Position numbers and translations under genes: made by a program
The notes under the pieces: model-generated
What the model was told of the DNA's origin: nothing
Databases searched by the model: none
Seen by the model: the letters and a program-made list of their open reading frames with translations, nothing else
Shown here: positions 1 to 7,292 of the stretch, one piece after another
Layout: each line of letters opens with the position of its first letter
Numbering within the stretch: position 1 is the stretch's first letter
From: Anaerolinea sp.
GTDB lineage: Bacteria; Chloroflexota; Anaerolineae; Anaerolineales; Anaerolineaceae
NCBI GenBank assembly: GCA_013824385.1
Contig: PNNU01000136.1
Location: forward strand, 1-8,079
Reading direction: 5' to 3'
Length of the DNA stretch: 8,079 nt

Positions 1-1075
1 AGGCATTATCGGGCGCAACGGGGCCGGGAAAAGCACGCTGCTCAAGGTGCTTTCGCGCATCACCAAACCGACCACCGGGCGGGTGGACTTATACGGGCGC
101 GTCGGTTCCCTGCTGGAGGTGGGCACCGGCTTCCATCCTGAACTGACCGGACGCGAGAACATTTACCTCAACGGCGCGATTTTGGGCATGCGCCGCGCCG
201 AGATTGAGCGCAAGTTCGATGAAATCGTGGATTTTGCCGAGATCGAAAAGTTTTTGGATACGCAGGTCAAGTTCTATTCCAGCGGGATGTATATGCGGCT
301 GGCCTTTGCGGTGGCTTCCCACATGGAGCCGGAAATTCTGGTTGTGGATGAGGTGCTGGCAGTGGGCGATGCCGAATTCCAGAAGAAAAGCCTGGGGAAA
401 ATGGGGGATGTGGCAAAACAAGGACGAACCGTATTGTTCGTAAGTCACGCTATGGCTGCTGTACAATCACTCTGTACGCGCGGCATTCTCTTACAAAATG
501 GGAAAATTGTATTTGATGGCACTGCTGTTAAAGCCATCCAAACATATGGAAACCAATGGACCCAGCGCAGTTCCAAAGTATCTTTCGAAGAGAACAAATC
601 AAGGAGCGGTTCTGGAGAGATAAGGGCGACCTTTTTTTGTATTGAAGATGAAAATGGAGTTCCATCTGTTACCATTCGGAATGGTCAAAAATGCACACTA
701 GTAATTGGCTACAAAACGAATATCCCAAACAAGTCCTTTGATGGCGTTGCTGCGACGGTTAATGTACGCTCAGAGTTGGGAACTTATGTTTTTTATCACC
801 ATAATTTACTTTCTGGTCAATCCTTCGACAATGTAAGTGGCGAAGGGGAATTTCGGTTGACAATTCCAAGATTACCCTTGAGTGAAGGGGGATATTTTTT
901 TGATATCGCAATATCCACAGATAGAGGCCGCACGGTTTTAGATTTGCTATATAGTGCAGCTTATACTGAAGTCATCGCGGGTGATTTCTTTGGCATCGGT
1001 TTTGAATATAAGGGCGGTGCATCAGCGTTAGTACTTGTCGATGGCGAGTGGCAAATTCGGCGTTATGGTAATTAG
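1..1075 (+). CDS. ABC polysaccharide exporter ATP-binding subunit (Wzt-like), 5' partial
   Basis: This is the ATPase of an ABC-2 exporter that drives a finished surface polysaccharide across the cytoplasmic membrane. The gene begins before the window: the frame is open from base 2 and enters directly at the Walker A motif GRNGAGKST, so about 50 N-terminal residues are missing by comparison with the family. Counting from the first full codon (357 residues visible), the signature YSSGM is at 92-96, Walker B ILVVDE at 112-117 and the H-loop histidine (VSH) at 149. The stretch [13 protein letters not shown] is typical of the Wzt/TagH branch. Residues from about 185 to the end form a beta-rich extension like the Wzt C-terminal glycan-binding domain. 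A GTG at 47 could be mistaken for a start but lies after Walker A. The membrane partner (Wzm) is not in the window. Base composition drops sharply near 420-480, at the junction of the two domains. Confidence 0.93.
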   Translation, partial: GIIGRNGAGKSTLLKVLSRITKPTTGRVDLYGRVGSLLEVGTGFHPELTGRENIYLNGAILGMRRAEIERKFDEIVDFAEIEKFLDTQVKFYSSGMYMRLAFAVASHMEPEILVVDEVLAVGDAEFQKKSLGKMGDVAKQGRTVLFVSHAMAAVQSLCTRGILLQNGKIVFDGTAVKAIQTYGNQWTQRSSKVSFEENKSRSGSGEIRATFFCIEDENGVPSVTIRNGQKCTLVIGYKTNIPNKSFDGVAATVNVRSELGTYVFYHHNLLSGQSFDNVSGEGEFRLTIPRLPLSEGGYFFDIAISTDRGRTVLDLLYSAAYTEVIAGDFFGIGFEYKGGASALVLVDGEWQIRRYGN

Positions 1076-1121
1076 TACGTCTAAAACATAAAAGCAAGTT
1101 GAAGTGCAGATAAACGATATA

Positions 1122-1889
1122 ATGAGCATAAGAATTGACCTAACACTAAAAAGTATCCCATTTATCAAAAAGATATACTGGGAGATCAGAAAAATTCACA
1201 AGTATTGGGTTTTCACTAATGAATTCAAGAATTTTTCAAAGCTACTAGGGCAAACCGAAAGACGTTTTAGCGCATATTGGAGTAATCGATATCCAATCCT
1301 CGACGAAAATACTGGCACAACATCTTTTGACTCCCACTATATCTATCATCCTGCCTGGGCCACGCGCATTATTGCCAAAATTCGGCCAAGTGTCCATATC
1401 GATATCTCATCCACCCTAACATTCTGCACAATGCTTTCTGCCTTTATCCCGGTAAGGTTTTATGATTACCGCCCTGCAAACTTAAATCTGGAAGGGCTTG
1501 TTTCAGAACGCGCAGATCTATTAAATCTGCCATTCGAAGATGCCAGTATCTCTTCATTGTCCTGTATGCATGTGATTGAACACATTGGCCTCGGGCGATA
1601 CGGGGATCCGCTCGACCCGGATGGGGACTTGAAAGCCATTGCCGAACTCAAACGGGTTCTTAAACCCGGAGGAAGTCTATTTTTCGTTACACCTGTAGGG
1701 AAACCACGCATCCAATTCAATGCCCATCGCATCTATTCCCATGAACAAATTGTTGAATATCTCTCTGGTTTTGAGATCAGGCAATTTGCCCTTGTGGATG
1801 ATAACGGCCTATTTACCATTGACGCGGATCCAGCATATGCCAATCAACAAAACTATGGCTGTGGATGTTGGTGGTTTGTCAAAAAGTAG
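1122..1889 (+). CDS. DUF268-type protein, probable SAM-methyltransferase fold
   Basis: The product has 255 residues if it starts at ATG 1122. An in-frame GTG at 1104 would add six residues. Neither has a convincing ribosome binding site; ATG was chosen because it gives a basic, hydrophobic start of the kind I recall for relatives. The central part (YHPAWATRI, then HIDISSTLTFCTMLSAF, then FYDYRP) and the block CMHVIEHIGLGRYGDPLDPD match what I recall of the DUF268 family, found mainly in polysaccharide clusters. The later segment ELKRVLKPGGSLFFVTPVGK resembles motifs of class I SAM-dependent methyltransferases of the Methyltransf_11 style, where it follows the core acidic and VIEH motifs. A cysteine-rich end (YGCGCWW) is conserved in my memory of the family. 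The classic glycine-rich SAM motif I is weak. Its exact reaction is unknown; a role in sugar or glycan modification is inferred from its neighbours. Confidence 0.85.
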   Translation: MSIRIDLTLKSIPFIKKIYWEIRKIHKYWVFTNEFKNFSKLLGQTERRFSAYWSNRYPILDENTGTTSFDSHYIYHPAWATRIIAKIRPSVHIDISSTLTFCTMLSAFIPVRFYDYRPANLNLEGLVSERADLLNLPFEDASISSLSCMHVIEHIGLGRYGDPLDPDGDLKAIAELKRVLKPGGSLFFVTPVGKPRIQFNAHRIYSHEQIVEYLSGFEIRQFALVDDNGLFTIDADPAYANQQNYGCGCWWFVKK

Positions 1890-1912
1890 TCACAGTCTCA
1901 GTAACAAAACCG

Positions 1913-1918
1913 AAGGAG
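1913..1918 (+). promoter_or_regulatory. Ribosome binding site of the class I methyltransferase gene
   Basis: AAGGAG lies seven bases before ATG 1926 in the 36-base gap after the DUF268-type gene. It is the clearest Shine-Dalgarno site among the host genes and fixes the start at 1926. Confidence 0.8.
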
Positions 1919-1925
1919 ATTTATC

Positions 1926-2597
1926 ATGCGGCTTCCTGCATTTTTCAATACAAAAGTGGCATCACTCAAGCCTACATTTAGCAACGATCTACTTCTCGCA
2001 ATTCGCCATACGTTTGACTTGGCAAATCTGTATCGATTTCATGCAAATAATGAAATCGCTTACTATAATTTGCTTTTTTCTGTGGCTATCTCAGCCGCGC
2101 CTTTTACTATTGTGGAATTAGGAACCGGGCCAGGAATAAGTTCGCTGGCTTTTATCCGTATTTTGCAATACTACAACAGCCTTCGAACTGAAAAAGGTAC
2201 GCTTCACACATGTGATCTAAATCCGGAAATGCAAAAACCGCTTAAACATTATGGAAAAATCGTAAAACTTCATCTAATGAGTACCGACGAGCTTGCAGGT
2301 TTATGGTCAGAGCACAAAACACCGATTGATCTTCTCTATATAGATGCAGACCACTCCCATGAGCAATCACTAAAAGATTTTGATAATTTTTCTCCCTTTG
2401 TGCGACCAAATGGTTTGATTTTGATGCATGACACATTTCCATTATCAGAAGAATATGAGAAGCTCCACCTCAGTGGCACAGTATACAAAACTGCGCAGCA
2501 TATCAAAAAAGAATATCGGGAAGAATTTGAAATTGTGACAATACCCTATCTTTGCGGTGTGAGCATTGTACGCAAAAAAGGCGCTAAATATTTCTAG
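1926..2597 (+). CDS. Class I SAM-dependent methyltransferase (Methyltransf_24-like)
   Basis: This 223-residue soluble protein has the layout of small class I methyltransferases. The glycine-rich SAM-binding motif VELGTGPG is at 63-70, and an acidic residue after the second strand (CDLNP, D97) probably binds the ribose hydroxyls. Then come DLLYIDADHSHE at 135-146 and the motif PNGLILMHDT at 161-170. The IDADHSHE/HDT pair is characteristic of the Methyltransf_24 group, which often methylates sugars, catechols or glycan ends. The start is well supported by a strong ribosome binding site. There is no signal peptide or membrane segment, so it should act in the cytoplasm on a nucleotide sugar or growing glycan. 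It sits between the DUF268-type gene and the CgeB-like glycosyltransferase, nine bases before the latter. The acceptor cannot be told from the sequence. Confidence 0.88.
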   Translation: MRLPAFFNTKVASLKPTFSNDLLLAIRHTFDLANLYRFHANNEIAYYNLLFSVAISAAPFTIVELGTGPGISSLAFIRILQYYNSLRTEKGTLHTCDLNPEMQKPLKHYGKIVKLHLMSTDELAGLWSEHKTPIDLLYIDADHSHEQSLKDFDNFSPFVRPNGLILMHDTFPLSEEYEKLHLSGTVYKTAQHIKKEYREEFEIVTIPYLCGVSIVRKKGAKYF

Positions 2598-2606
2598 GGA
2601 TTCAAA

Positions 2607-3833
2607 ATGACACCCCTTGAATTTATCCGCAAAGCAATCCGAAAACTCGGCATAATTGCCAGCACATTTCCTTATGATCTAATGAGATGTAGGCTGAAGA
2701 AGATTTATGAAAAACAATCTTCTGTTATTACGCGCATAGACCCTACGATCGAGCTACCCAATATTGAAATCATCCAACTTGGGCAAAATTTGCGCGCGGA
2801 CGTCCTCCGTCAATATAAAGACAAATACCAATCCAAATCATATCGTATCCTGTTTCAAGTCCCACCCTCCGGCGTAGGAATCTTATGGTTTAACGATCTA
2901 ATGCAAACACTGTCGCATACAGGTATCCAGTGTGCGTCTGTGCAATGGAATGATCCAAATTTCCATCATACCTGGGATGATTTTCAGCCAAATGTTTTCA
3001 TTTCAATGGATATTACTCCCGTTTTACAATCTCTGGATCTTGAGTTTATTCACCAATATAAAAAATCCCAGGGCTGTTTACGGTTATTCACTCCCGCCAA
3101 CAAACACCGTTTCCCAAAGTCGGGGATGTCATCCGAAGATGCATGGCGTTTTAAACTGGCTCGAACTGGGCACTCAGTAGATGCGTATTTCTGTATGTTT
3201 GTTGATGAATTTTTTACTCAATTCTGGAGTGAATGGAAAAATATTGGCTTTCAATACCTGTCACTGCCTCATGGTTGTAATCCTATTTATCAATACCCTC
3301 ACGAGGCCGCTAGAGATTTAGATTATTTTATGGCCACTTCTTGTGGACCTGAACGCGTGGAATTAACTTGGAAATACATTAAACCTGTTTTTGAAAATTA
3401 CCATGGGTTATGGGGGGGGCCAAACTGGGGTTTTGGGTTGGGACCCATAAGTAGCACCCAACTTCCCGATATGTACGCACGAGCAAGAATAGTACCCAAT
3501 CCATTGGCACGTTTTCTTATCGATTATCCTTCCGAAATCACTGAGCGGGCTTTTTCAGCTACTGCTTGTGGCGTATTTCAAATTACTGACTGGACACCTG
3601 TCACAGAACGCTTCTACAATCCTAACGAATTGGTAACAGTACGAAGCAGAAAGGAATTTCTCGAAAAGTTTGATTACTACATAGCTCATCCTGAAGAGCG
3701 CAATCGAATCATCAAAAATGGCGTACAGCGTGTGTTTAGTGAACATACTTATTTTCATAGAATTGACCAGTTGGTTGAATTTCTTGACCACAATCAAGAA
3801 CTCTTTAAATCGCCTCCCGACTTTTCACAATGA
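2607..3833 (+). CDS. CgeB-like glycosyltransferase (GT4-like, GT-B fold)
   Basis: The protein has 408 residues. Its C-terminal 100 residues fit the Glyco_trans_1_2/CgeB pattern: ITERAFSATACGVFQITDW at 311-329 (donor-binding E and the ACG loop), then FYNPNELVTVRSRKEFLEKF, then a run HPEERNRI and EHTYFHRIDQLVEFL near 361-393. The N-terminal half (about 80-230) carries ILFQVPPSGVGILWFNDLM and SLPHGCNP, as expected of the acceptor half of a GT-B enzyme. It probably transfers a sugar from a nucleotide donor to the growing polysaccharide in the cytoplasm. The start is nine bases after the preceding stop, with a GGGA ribosome binding site overlapping that region. The gene overlaps the next by ATGA. 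It is AT-rich except for a G-rich stretch at 3405-3442, which encodes HGLWGGPNWGFGLGP. Sugar specificity is unknown. Confidence 0.85.
   Translation: MTPLEFIRKAIRKLGIIASTFPYDLMRCRLKKIYEKQSSVITRIDPTIELPNIEIIQLGQNLRADVLRQYKDKYQSKSYRILFQVPPSGVGILWFNDLMQTLSHTGIQCASVQWNDPNFHHTWDDFQPNVFISMDITPVLQSLDLEFIHQYKKSQGCLRLFTPANKHRFPKSGMSSEDAWRFKLARTGHSVDAYFCMFVDEFFTQFWSEWKNIGFQYLSLPHGCNPIYQYPHEAARDLDYFMATSCGPERVELTWKYIKPVFENYHGLWGGPNWGFGLGPISSTQLPDMYARARIVPNPLARFLIDYPSEITERAFSATACGVFQITDWTPVTERFYNPNELVTVRSRKEFLEKFDYYIAHPEERNRIIKNGVQRVFSEHTYFHRIDQLVEFLDHNQELFKSPPDFSQ
3405..3442 (+). other. G-rich tract with an eight-G run, potential G-quadruplex in coding strand
   Basis: Guanine tracts lie at 3405-3407, 3412-3419 (eight in a row), 3427-3430, 3435-3437 and 3440-3442. 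The last four are separated by loops of 7, 4 and 2 bases, which satisfies the usual four-tract G-quadruplex rule. The region codes for the glycine/tryptophan-rich loop of the CgeB-like enzyme (about residues 266-280), so protein coding may explain it entirely. The eight-G run is also a candidate slippage site. Confidence 0.45.
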
Positions 3834-4774
3834 TTAAATGCCTTATCTTCAGCAAAGATCGTGCAATGCAAGTCCAGGCGACCCTGCAGTCTTTTTTTGC
3901 ATACTGCACTGACAACGAGAATGTCCGCATATCGGTGTTATATACTTGCTCGAACAAACAACATTCAAAACAATACTTACAACTGGCGCAGGAGTGGCAG
4001 AGTTATCCACAGGTGAAATTCGTCAGGCAAAGCCAGTTCCGACAGGATGTATTCAATATCCTAAACCCATATCCGTCAACCAGCCTCCAAAATTTAATTT
4101 ACAAAGTCCTGACACATCTTAGGCCCCGTATCGTGCGCCTATTTAGCCGCACCATTTCCGTTCCCAGCACATCATCCCTGCTCCTCTTCCTGGTGGACGA
4201 TGTCATTTTTACGCATGAATTTTCATTATCAGAAATTGCTGAACTTCTTACAAAGCATTCTGATGTGTTGGGTTTCTCACTGCGGCTCGGCCAAAACACG
4301 CTATACAGTTACATGAACGATAGAGAGCAACTGTTACCCGTATTTCAACCTCTTGTTGGAAATGTTCAGAAATACAATTGGACAAATGCCGATCAGGATT
4401 TTGGTTATCCGCTCGAGGTATCCAGTTCCGCCTACCGCCTGGTTGATGTCATCCCGATATTACTTGAAATAAGATTCGACAACCCAAATTGGCTGGAAGG
4501 CGGGATGAACAAACGCAGGAACCGATTTGCCTCGACTCGACCATTCCTCTTGTGCTATAACCGTTCCGTGGCTTTTTGCAATCCTGTCAATCTTGTCCAA
4601 ACAGTCAGCCTGCAAAACCGGGCAGGAACAAAAAGGCATTATTCGCCCGCTGAATTGGCAAACTTATTCGATGCCGGCAGCCGGATCAACGTCCAGGCCT
4701 ATCATCACATCACTCCCGTCTCTTGCCATCAGGAGATGGAACTGGTTTTTGAGAGAAAAACTGTTACTCCATGA
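3830..4774 (+). CDS. Predicted GT-A-like glycosyltransferase of an uncharacterised family
   Basis: This 314-residue protein starts MIKCLIFSKDRAMQ, a strand-loop-helix opening like the nucleotide-sugar-binding start of GT-A enzymes. It has LLLFLVDDVIF at 117-127, whose aspartates D123-D124 stand where a metal-binding DxD motif would be. A later block YNWTNADQDFGYPLEVSSS at 182-200 and NPNWLEGGMN around 218-227 look like acceptor or base regions, and CNPVN appears at 250-254. I recognise this family as a recurrent, poorly described protein of glycan clusters, often annotated only as hypothetical or as a glycosyltransferase. There is no signal peptide or clear membrane helix. The start overlaps the preceding stop (ATGA) and the end overlaps the next start (ATGA), tying it translationally to its glycosyltransferase neighbours. 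A transferase role is inferred from these motifs and the context. Confidence 0.75.
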   Translation: MIKCLIFSKDRAMQVQATLQSFFAYCTDNENVRISVLYTCSNKQHSKQYLQLAQEWQSYPQVKFVRQSQFRQDVFNILNPYPSTSLQNLIYKVLTHLRPRIVRLFSRTISVPSTSSLLLFLVDDVIFTHEFSLSEIAELLTKHSDVLGFSLRLGQNTLYSYMNDREQLLPVFQPLVGNVQKYNWTNADQDFGYPLEVSSSAYRLVDVIPILLEIRFDNPNWLEGGMNKRRNRFASTRPFLLCYNRSVAFCNPVNLVQTVSLQNRAGTKRHYSPAELANLFDAGSRINVQAYHHITPVSCHQEMELVFERKTVTP

Positions 4775-5802
4775 ATATTCCCATCAGCGTTGTCATGGCT
4801 GTCTACAACTGCCAGGATTTCCTGCCGGAAGCCGTTGAAAGCATCTTGAGTCAAACCTTCGGCGATTTCGAATTCCTCATCGTGGATGATTGCTCTACCG
4901 ACGACTCGCTCACAATAGCTCTTGACTATCAAAAACGGGATGCCCGCATTCGAATTCACCGTCATGAACGAAACACCGGCATCGTCGGCGCGCGCAACAC
5001 CGGGCTAAAACTCGCACAAGGAAAGTACATCGCCTGGATGGACTCTGACGACGTCAGTATGCCGGAGCGGCTTGAAAAACAATTCCTGTTCATGGAAAGC
5101 CATCCTGAAGTTGGTGTCTCCAGCGCTAATGCAATTGCAATTGACGAAAACGGCAATTTTCTTTTCCGCATCCAGATGCCACAGTCACACATTCTGATTA
5201 CGTGGGCCTTTTGTTTCTATGACCCAATCATCAATCCGGCAGTCATGGCCAATCGCAAACTCTGTATCCAGGCTGGAGGATACAGGGATTTGGCAAAAAA
5301 CAAAACAGAATACTTCCCAGAGGATTACGATTTGTGGATACGCCTTTCCAATCAGACACACTTCTATAATTTCAGCGAAGTTTTGCTGAAACTACGTAAA
5401 CACGGCAAAAACATTACCAGCACTCGCCTGCAATCCACGCTAAGAAACAGTTCACTAATCTGTCGTGCGTACCTGCAATCCATTTTAGGGAAGGAAATAT
5501 CACAAACCCCTATTGAGATGATATGGGAAATCGCAAATCCCCCCAGCTTGCAGGGCATACCACAACTCATCGAGATGCTATACAATCACTTTATCAACCT
5601 TTCTGAAATATTACCGCAAGAAAAAAAATTCATCCGGGAGGACGCATCGCTACGTCTGATGCGGATGGCGGTAAAGCACCCATTTGACCCTTGCAGCTTA
5701 CCCACTTTCGCACAAGCGATGAAAACTAACCCGGAACTATACAAGTATCTATTTCAAAAACTATTGCGCAAGGCCAGCGCACATCGAGAGAAAGCTCAAT
5801 GA
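4771..5802 (+). CDS. Family 2 glycosyltransferase (GT-A fold)
   Basis: This is a typical GT2 enzyme of 343 residues that transfers a sugar from a nucleotide donor to the polysaccharide acceptor, probably with inversion. It opens with ISVVMAVYNCQDFLPEAVESIL and IVDDCSTDDS (37-46), the nucleotide-binding start. NTGIVGARNTGL (68-79) follows, then the metal-binding motif WMDSDD (D91-D94). The probable catalytic-base segment FPEDYDLWIRL is at 182-192. The remaining 130 residues form a helical tail without evident membrane helices, so the protein should be cytoplasmic or peripheral. ATG 4771 overlaps the preceding TGA, and its own TGA overlaps the next ATG, so all three genes are probably translated in a coupled way. 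Donor sugar and linkage cannot be determined. Confidence 0.93.
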   Translation: MNIPISVVMAVYNCQDFLPEAVESILSQTFGDFEFLIVDDCSTDDSLTIALDYQKRDARIRIHRHERNTGIVGARNTGLKLAQGKYIAWMDSDDVSMPERLEKQFLFMESHPEVGVSSANAIAIDENGNFLFRIQMPQSHILITWAFCFYDPIINPAVMANRKLCIQAGGYRDLAKNKTEYFPEDYDLWIRLSNQTHFYNFSEVLLKLRKHGKNITSTRLQSTLRNSSLICRAYLQSILGKEISQTPIEMIWEIANPPSLQGIPQLIEMLYNHFINLSEILPQEKKFIREDASLRLMRMAVKHPFDPCSLPTFAQAMKTNPELYKYLFQKLLRKASAHREKAQ

Positions 5803-6515
5803 AGATATTCATTGTTGCCATGCCCGACAGCGTCCATACCGCCCGCTGGATAACCCAAATCCAAGAGCAGGGTTGGGAGATTTTCCTGTTTCCAGTCTAT
5901 ATTGCGCGTCCTCATCCTGATATGCAGAAAATCACCGTCTTTGGATCGACCCCGCCGAGGCAGAACAGCAAGAAAAACCATGTACGCCTGATCTGGTGGA
6001 CGATCCCATTTTTCTGGGCAGATCTTGTTTTATCAAAGCTAAAAGGCGACAAGACACATCATTACACAATAAAAGCGCTTGCTGCCATCATTCGCTGGCT
6101 CCAGCCAGACCTGGTGCACTCGCTTGAAATCCAGCATGCAGGCTATTTGACGCTGGATGCCCGAAAGATACTGAAAGGCAAATTCCCAGTGTGGGCTGTC
6201 GCCAATTGGGGCAGTGATCTTTGTCTCTTTGGGCGGCTGGCTGAACACCGCGAGCGTATCCGTCAGGTATTGGAGCAGTGCGATTATTATTCCTGCGAAT
6301 GTGAACGGGATGTAATTCTTGCGCAAGAATTAGGGCTGCGAGGTCAAGTTCTTCCTGCGTTTCCGAATACCGGCGGGTTTGACCTGCAGCACACCGAGAC
6401 CTTATGCCAACCGGGACCTACTTCCCGGCGGCGCACCGTCCTGCTCAAGGGTTACCAGCACTGGGCCGGACGAGCCTTGGTCGGACTGCGAGCACTAGTG
6501 GGTCATTTGGCATGA
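5799..6515 (+). pseudogene. GT4-like glycosyltransferase, 5' part, cut by the IS630 element
   Basis: The start ATG overlaps the previous stop by ATGA. The first 233 codons (to 6497) are native. They show the N-terminal GT-B half: MKIFIVAMPDSVHTARWI, then PDLVHSLEIQHAGYLTL (acceptor side) and VWAVANWGSDLCLF. After these come the linker FPNTGGFDL and the start of the donor half, [22 protein letters not shown]. The inserted element then supplies five foreign residues and a TGA at 6513-6515. The truncated product lacks almost the whole donor-binding domain and should be inactive. The gene continues at 7929 in the same frame once the element and one TA are removed, so the loss looks recent and due to insertion alone. 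I place it in the GT4 type by motif style; specificity is unknown. Confidence 0.88.
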
Positions 6516-7292
6516 GATTTGCCATTTCTCTATGATGGTTATTCGTCGTCGAATGGGTTGGTGGGTATAAGCTCCAGACCCACCCAAGGCGTGTCGCCGC
6601 TGGCGGCTACGAACTCGACGGGCAGCCCGCTTGCCGCCCCACTGAAACGGAGTGGGGGCGCGGTTCCAACCCCGAGCGGCAGCTTCCAGCCAGTCGATGA
6701 TCTGGGCGGGCTCGGTAGGGTGTTGACCCTCCAAGGCCCGCCGTTCCAAGATGCGTTGGATCGATTCGGCCATGTTGAGCCAAGAACCGCCTAACGGTGT
6801 GTACAACGGAACAATACCGTGAGCGAAAAACCAATTGACCAACTCCGGGGACTTGTGTCCCGAGAGATTGTCTATCACCAGCAACAGACACAGAGGAGGT
6901 AGGTCGGCGGGTAATGTCGGTCGCACTGAGAGTCCCTCAAACCACGTTTCCCATAACGCATGGTTGGCGTCTGGCTCCAGGCTGTGTCCCGGCTGTGGCA
7001 AGGAAGCCAGAACGTCGGCCAGTTCTTGTTTCAGCCAAGGATGTAGCACACTGTTCGGACAACTGGTCACGCCTTTCACTCGCACTTGACCATCCGCGGG
7101 ATGGAACAAGGTCAACAGTTTGGCCGTCCCGTTGCGAATATACTCGTGCGGCCGGTGTTGGGGATGCCCTTCCGGTCCCCAGTTGCTGCCTGGATAGGGG
7201 ACCGTTTGGAAGGGGCCGGCTTGATCGGTGGTCCACACCGACAAACCCAGCGATTCACCGGTCTTGTAAGCCCGTTCAATCAGCGTTTTTTT
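6495..7292 (-). CDS. IS630 transposase, catalytic part (orfB, reached by -1 frameshift)
   Basis: This frame encodes the DDE catalytic domain. It is probably not started independently: an ATG at 7490 gives a shadow N-terminus of orfA, while the recognisable protein begins at the A7 run. Numbered as the orfA-orfB fusion (447 residues), the metal-binding triad is D205 ([10 protein letters not shown]), D323 ([12 protein letters not shown]) and E358 (SWLNMAESI). There are exactly 34 residues between D323 and E358, the DD34E spacing of the IS630 family. A basic tail follows, with [11 protein letters not shown] and [14 protein letters not shown]. The final codons lie in the left inverted repeat. The stop TAG at 6497-6495 uses the TA target duplication plus a flanking host base, so the stop is outside the element proper. 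Confidence 0.88.
   Translation of the reverse strand, partial: KKTLIERAYKTGESLGLSVWTTDQAGPFQTVPYPGSNWGPEGHPQHRPHEYIRNGTAKLLTLFHPADGQVRVKGVTSCPNSVLHPWLKQELADVLASLPQPGHSLEPDANHALWETWFEGLSVRPTLPADLPPLCLLLVIDNLSGHKSPELVNWFFAHGIVPLYTPLGGSWLNMAESIQRILERRALEGQHPTEPAQIIDWLEAAARGWNRAPTPFQWGGKRAARRVRSRQRRHALGGSGAYTHQPIRRRITIIEKWQISCQMTH
6496..6497. repeat. TA target-site duplication, left copy
   Basis: The TA at 6496-6497 matches the TA at 7927-7928. Duplication of a TA dinucleotide, here within CTAG, is the known integration signature of IS630 and other Tc1/mariner-like elements. Confidence 0.9.
6498..6528. repeat. Left terminal inverted repeat of the IS630 element (transposase 3' end)
   Basis: These 31 bases begin GTGGGTCATTTGG and end GCCATTTC. 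The reverse complement of 7896-7926 matches at every position except the ninth (T here, C there). The repeat also encodes the last ten residues of the transposase ([10 protein letters not shown]). Confidence 0.95.

Noticed and set aside
47..49. GTG as the start of the exporter ATPase
   Set aside because: The Walker A motif lies upstream in the same open frame, so the gene starts before the window.
89..466. Antisense frame of 125 codons in the exporter gene
   Set aside because: It is the complement of highly conserved ATPase motifs and its translation resembles no protein I know.
1720..2121. Open frame of 133 codons overlapping the two methyltransferase-like genes
   Set aside because: It is in another frame across the junction of two well-supported genes, has no ribosome binding site and no family resemblance.
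7225..7241. Six-pair hairpin (TCGGTG/CACCGA) as a frameshift stimulator
   Set aside because: It is about 44 bases downstream of the A7 run, too far for a typical stimulator, so I give it no role.
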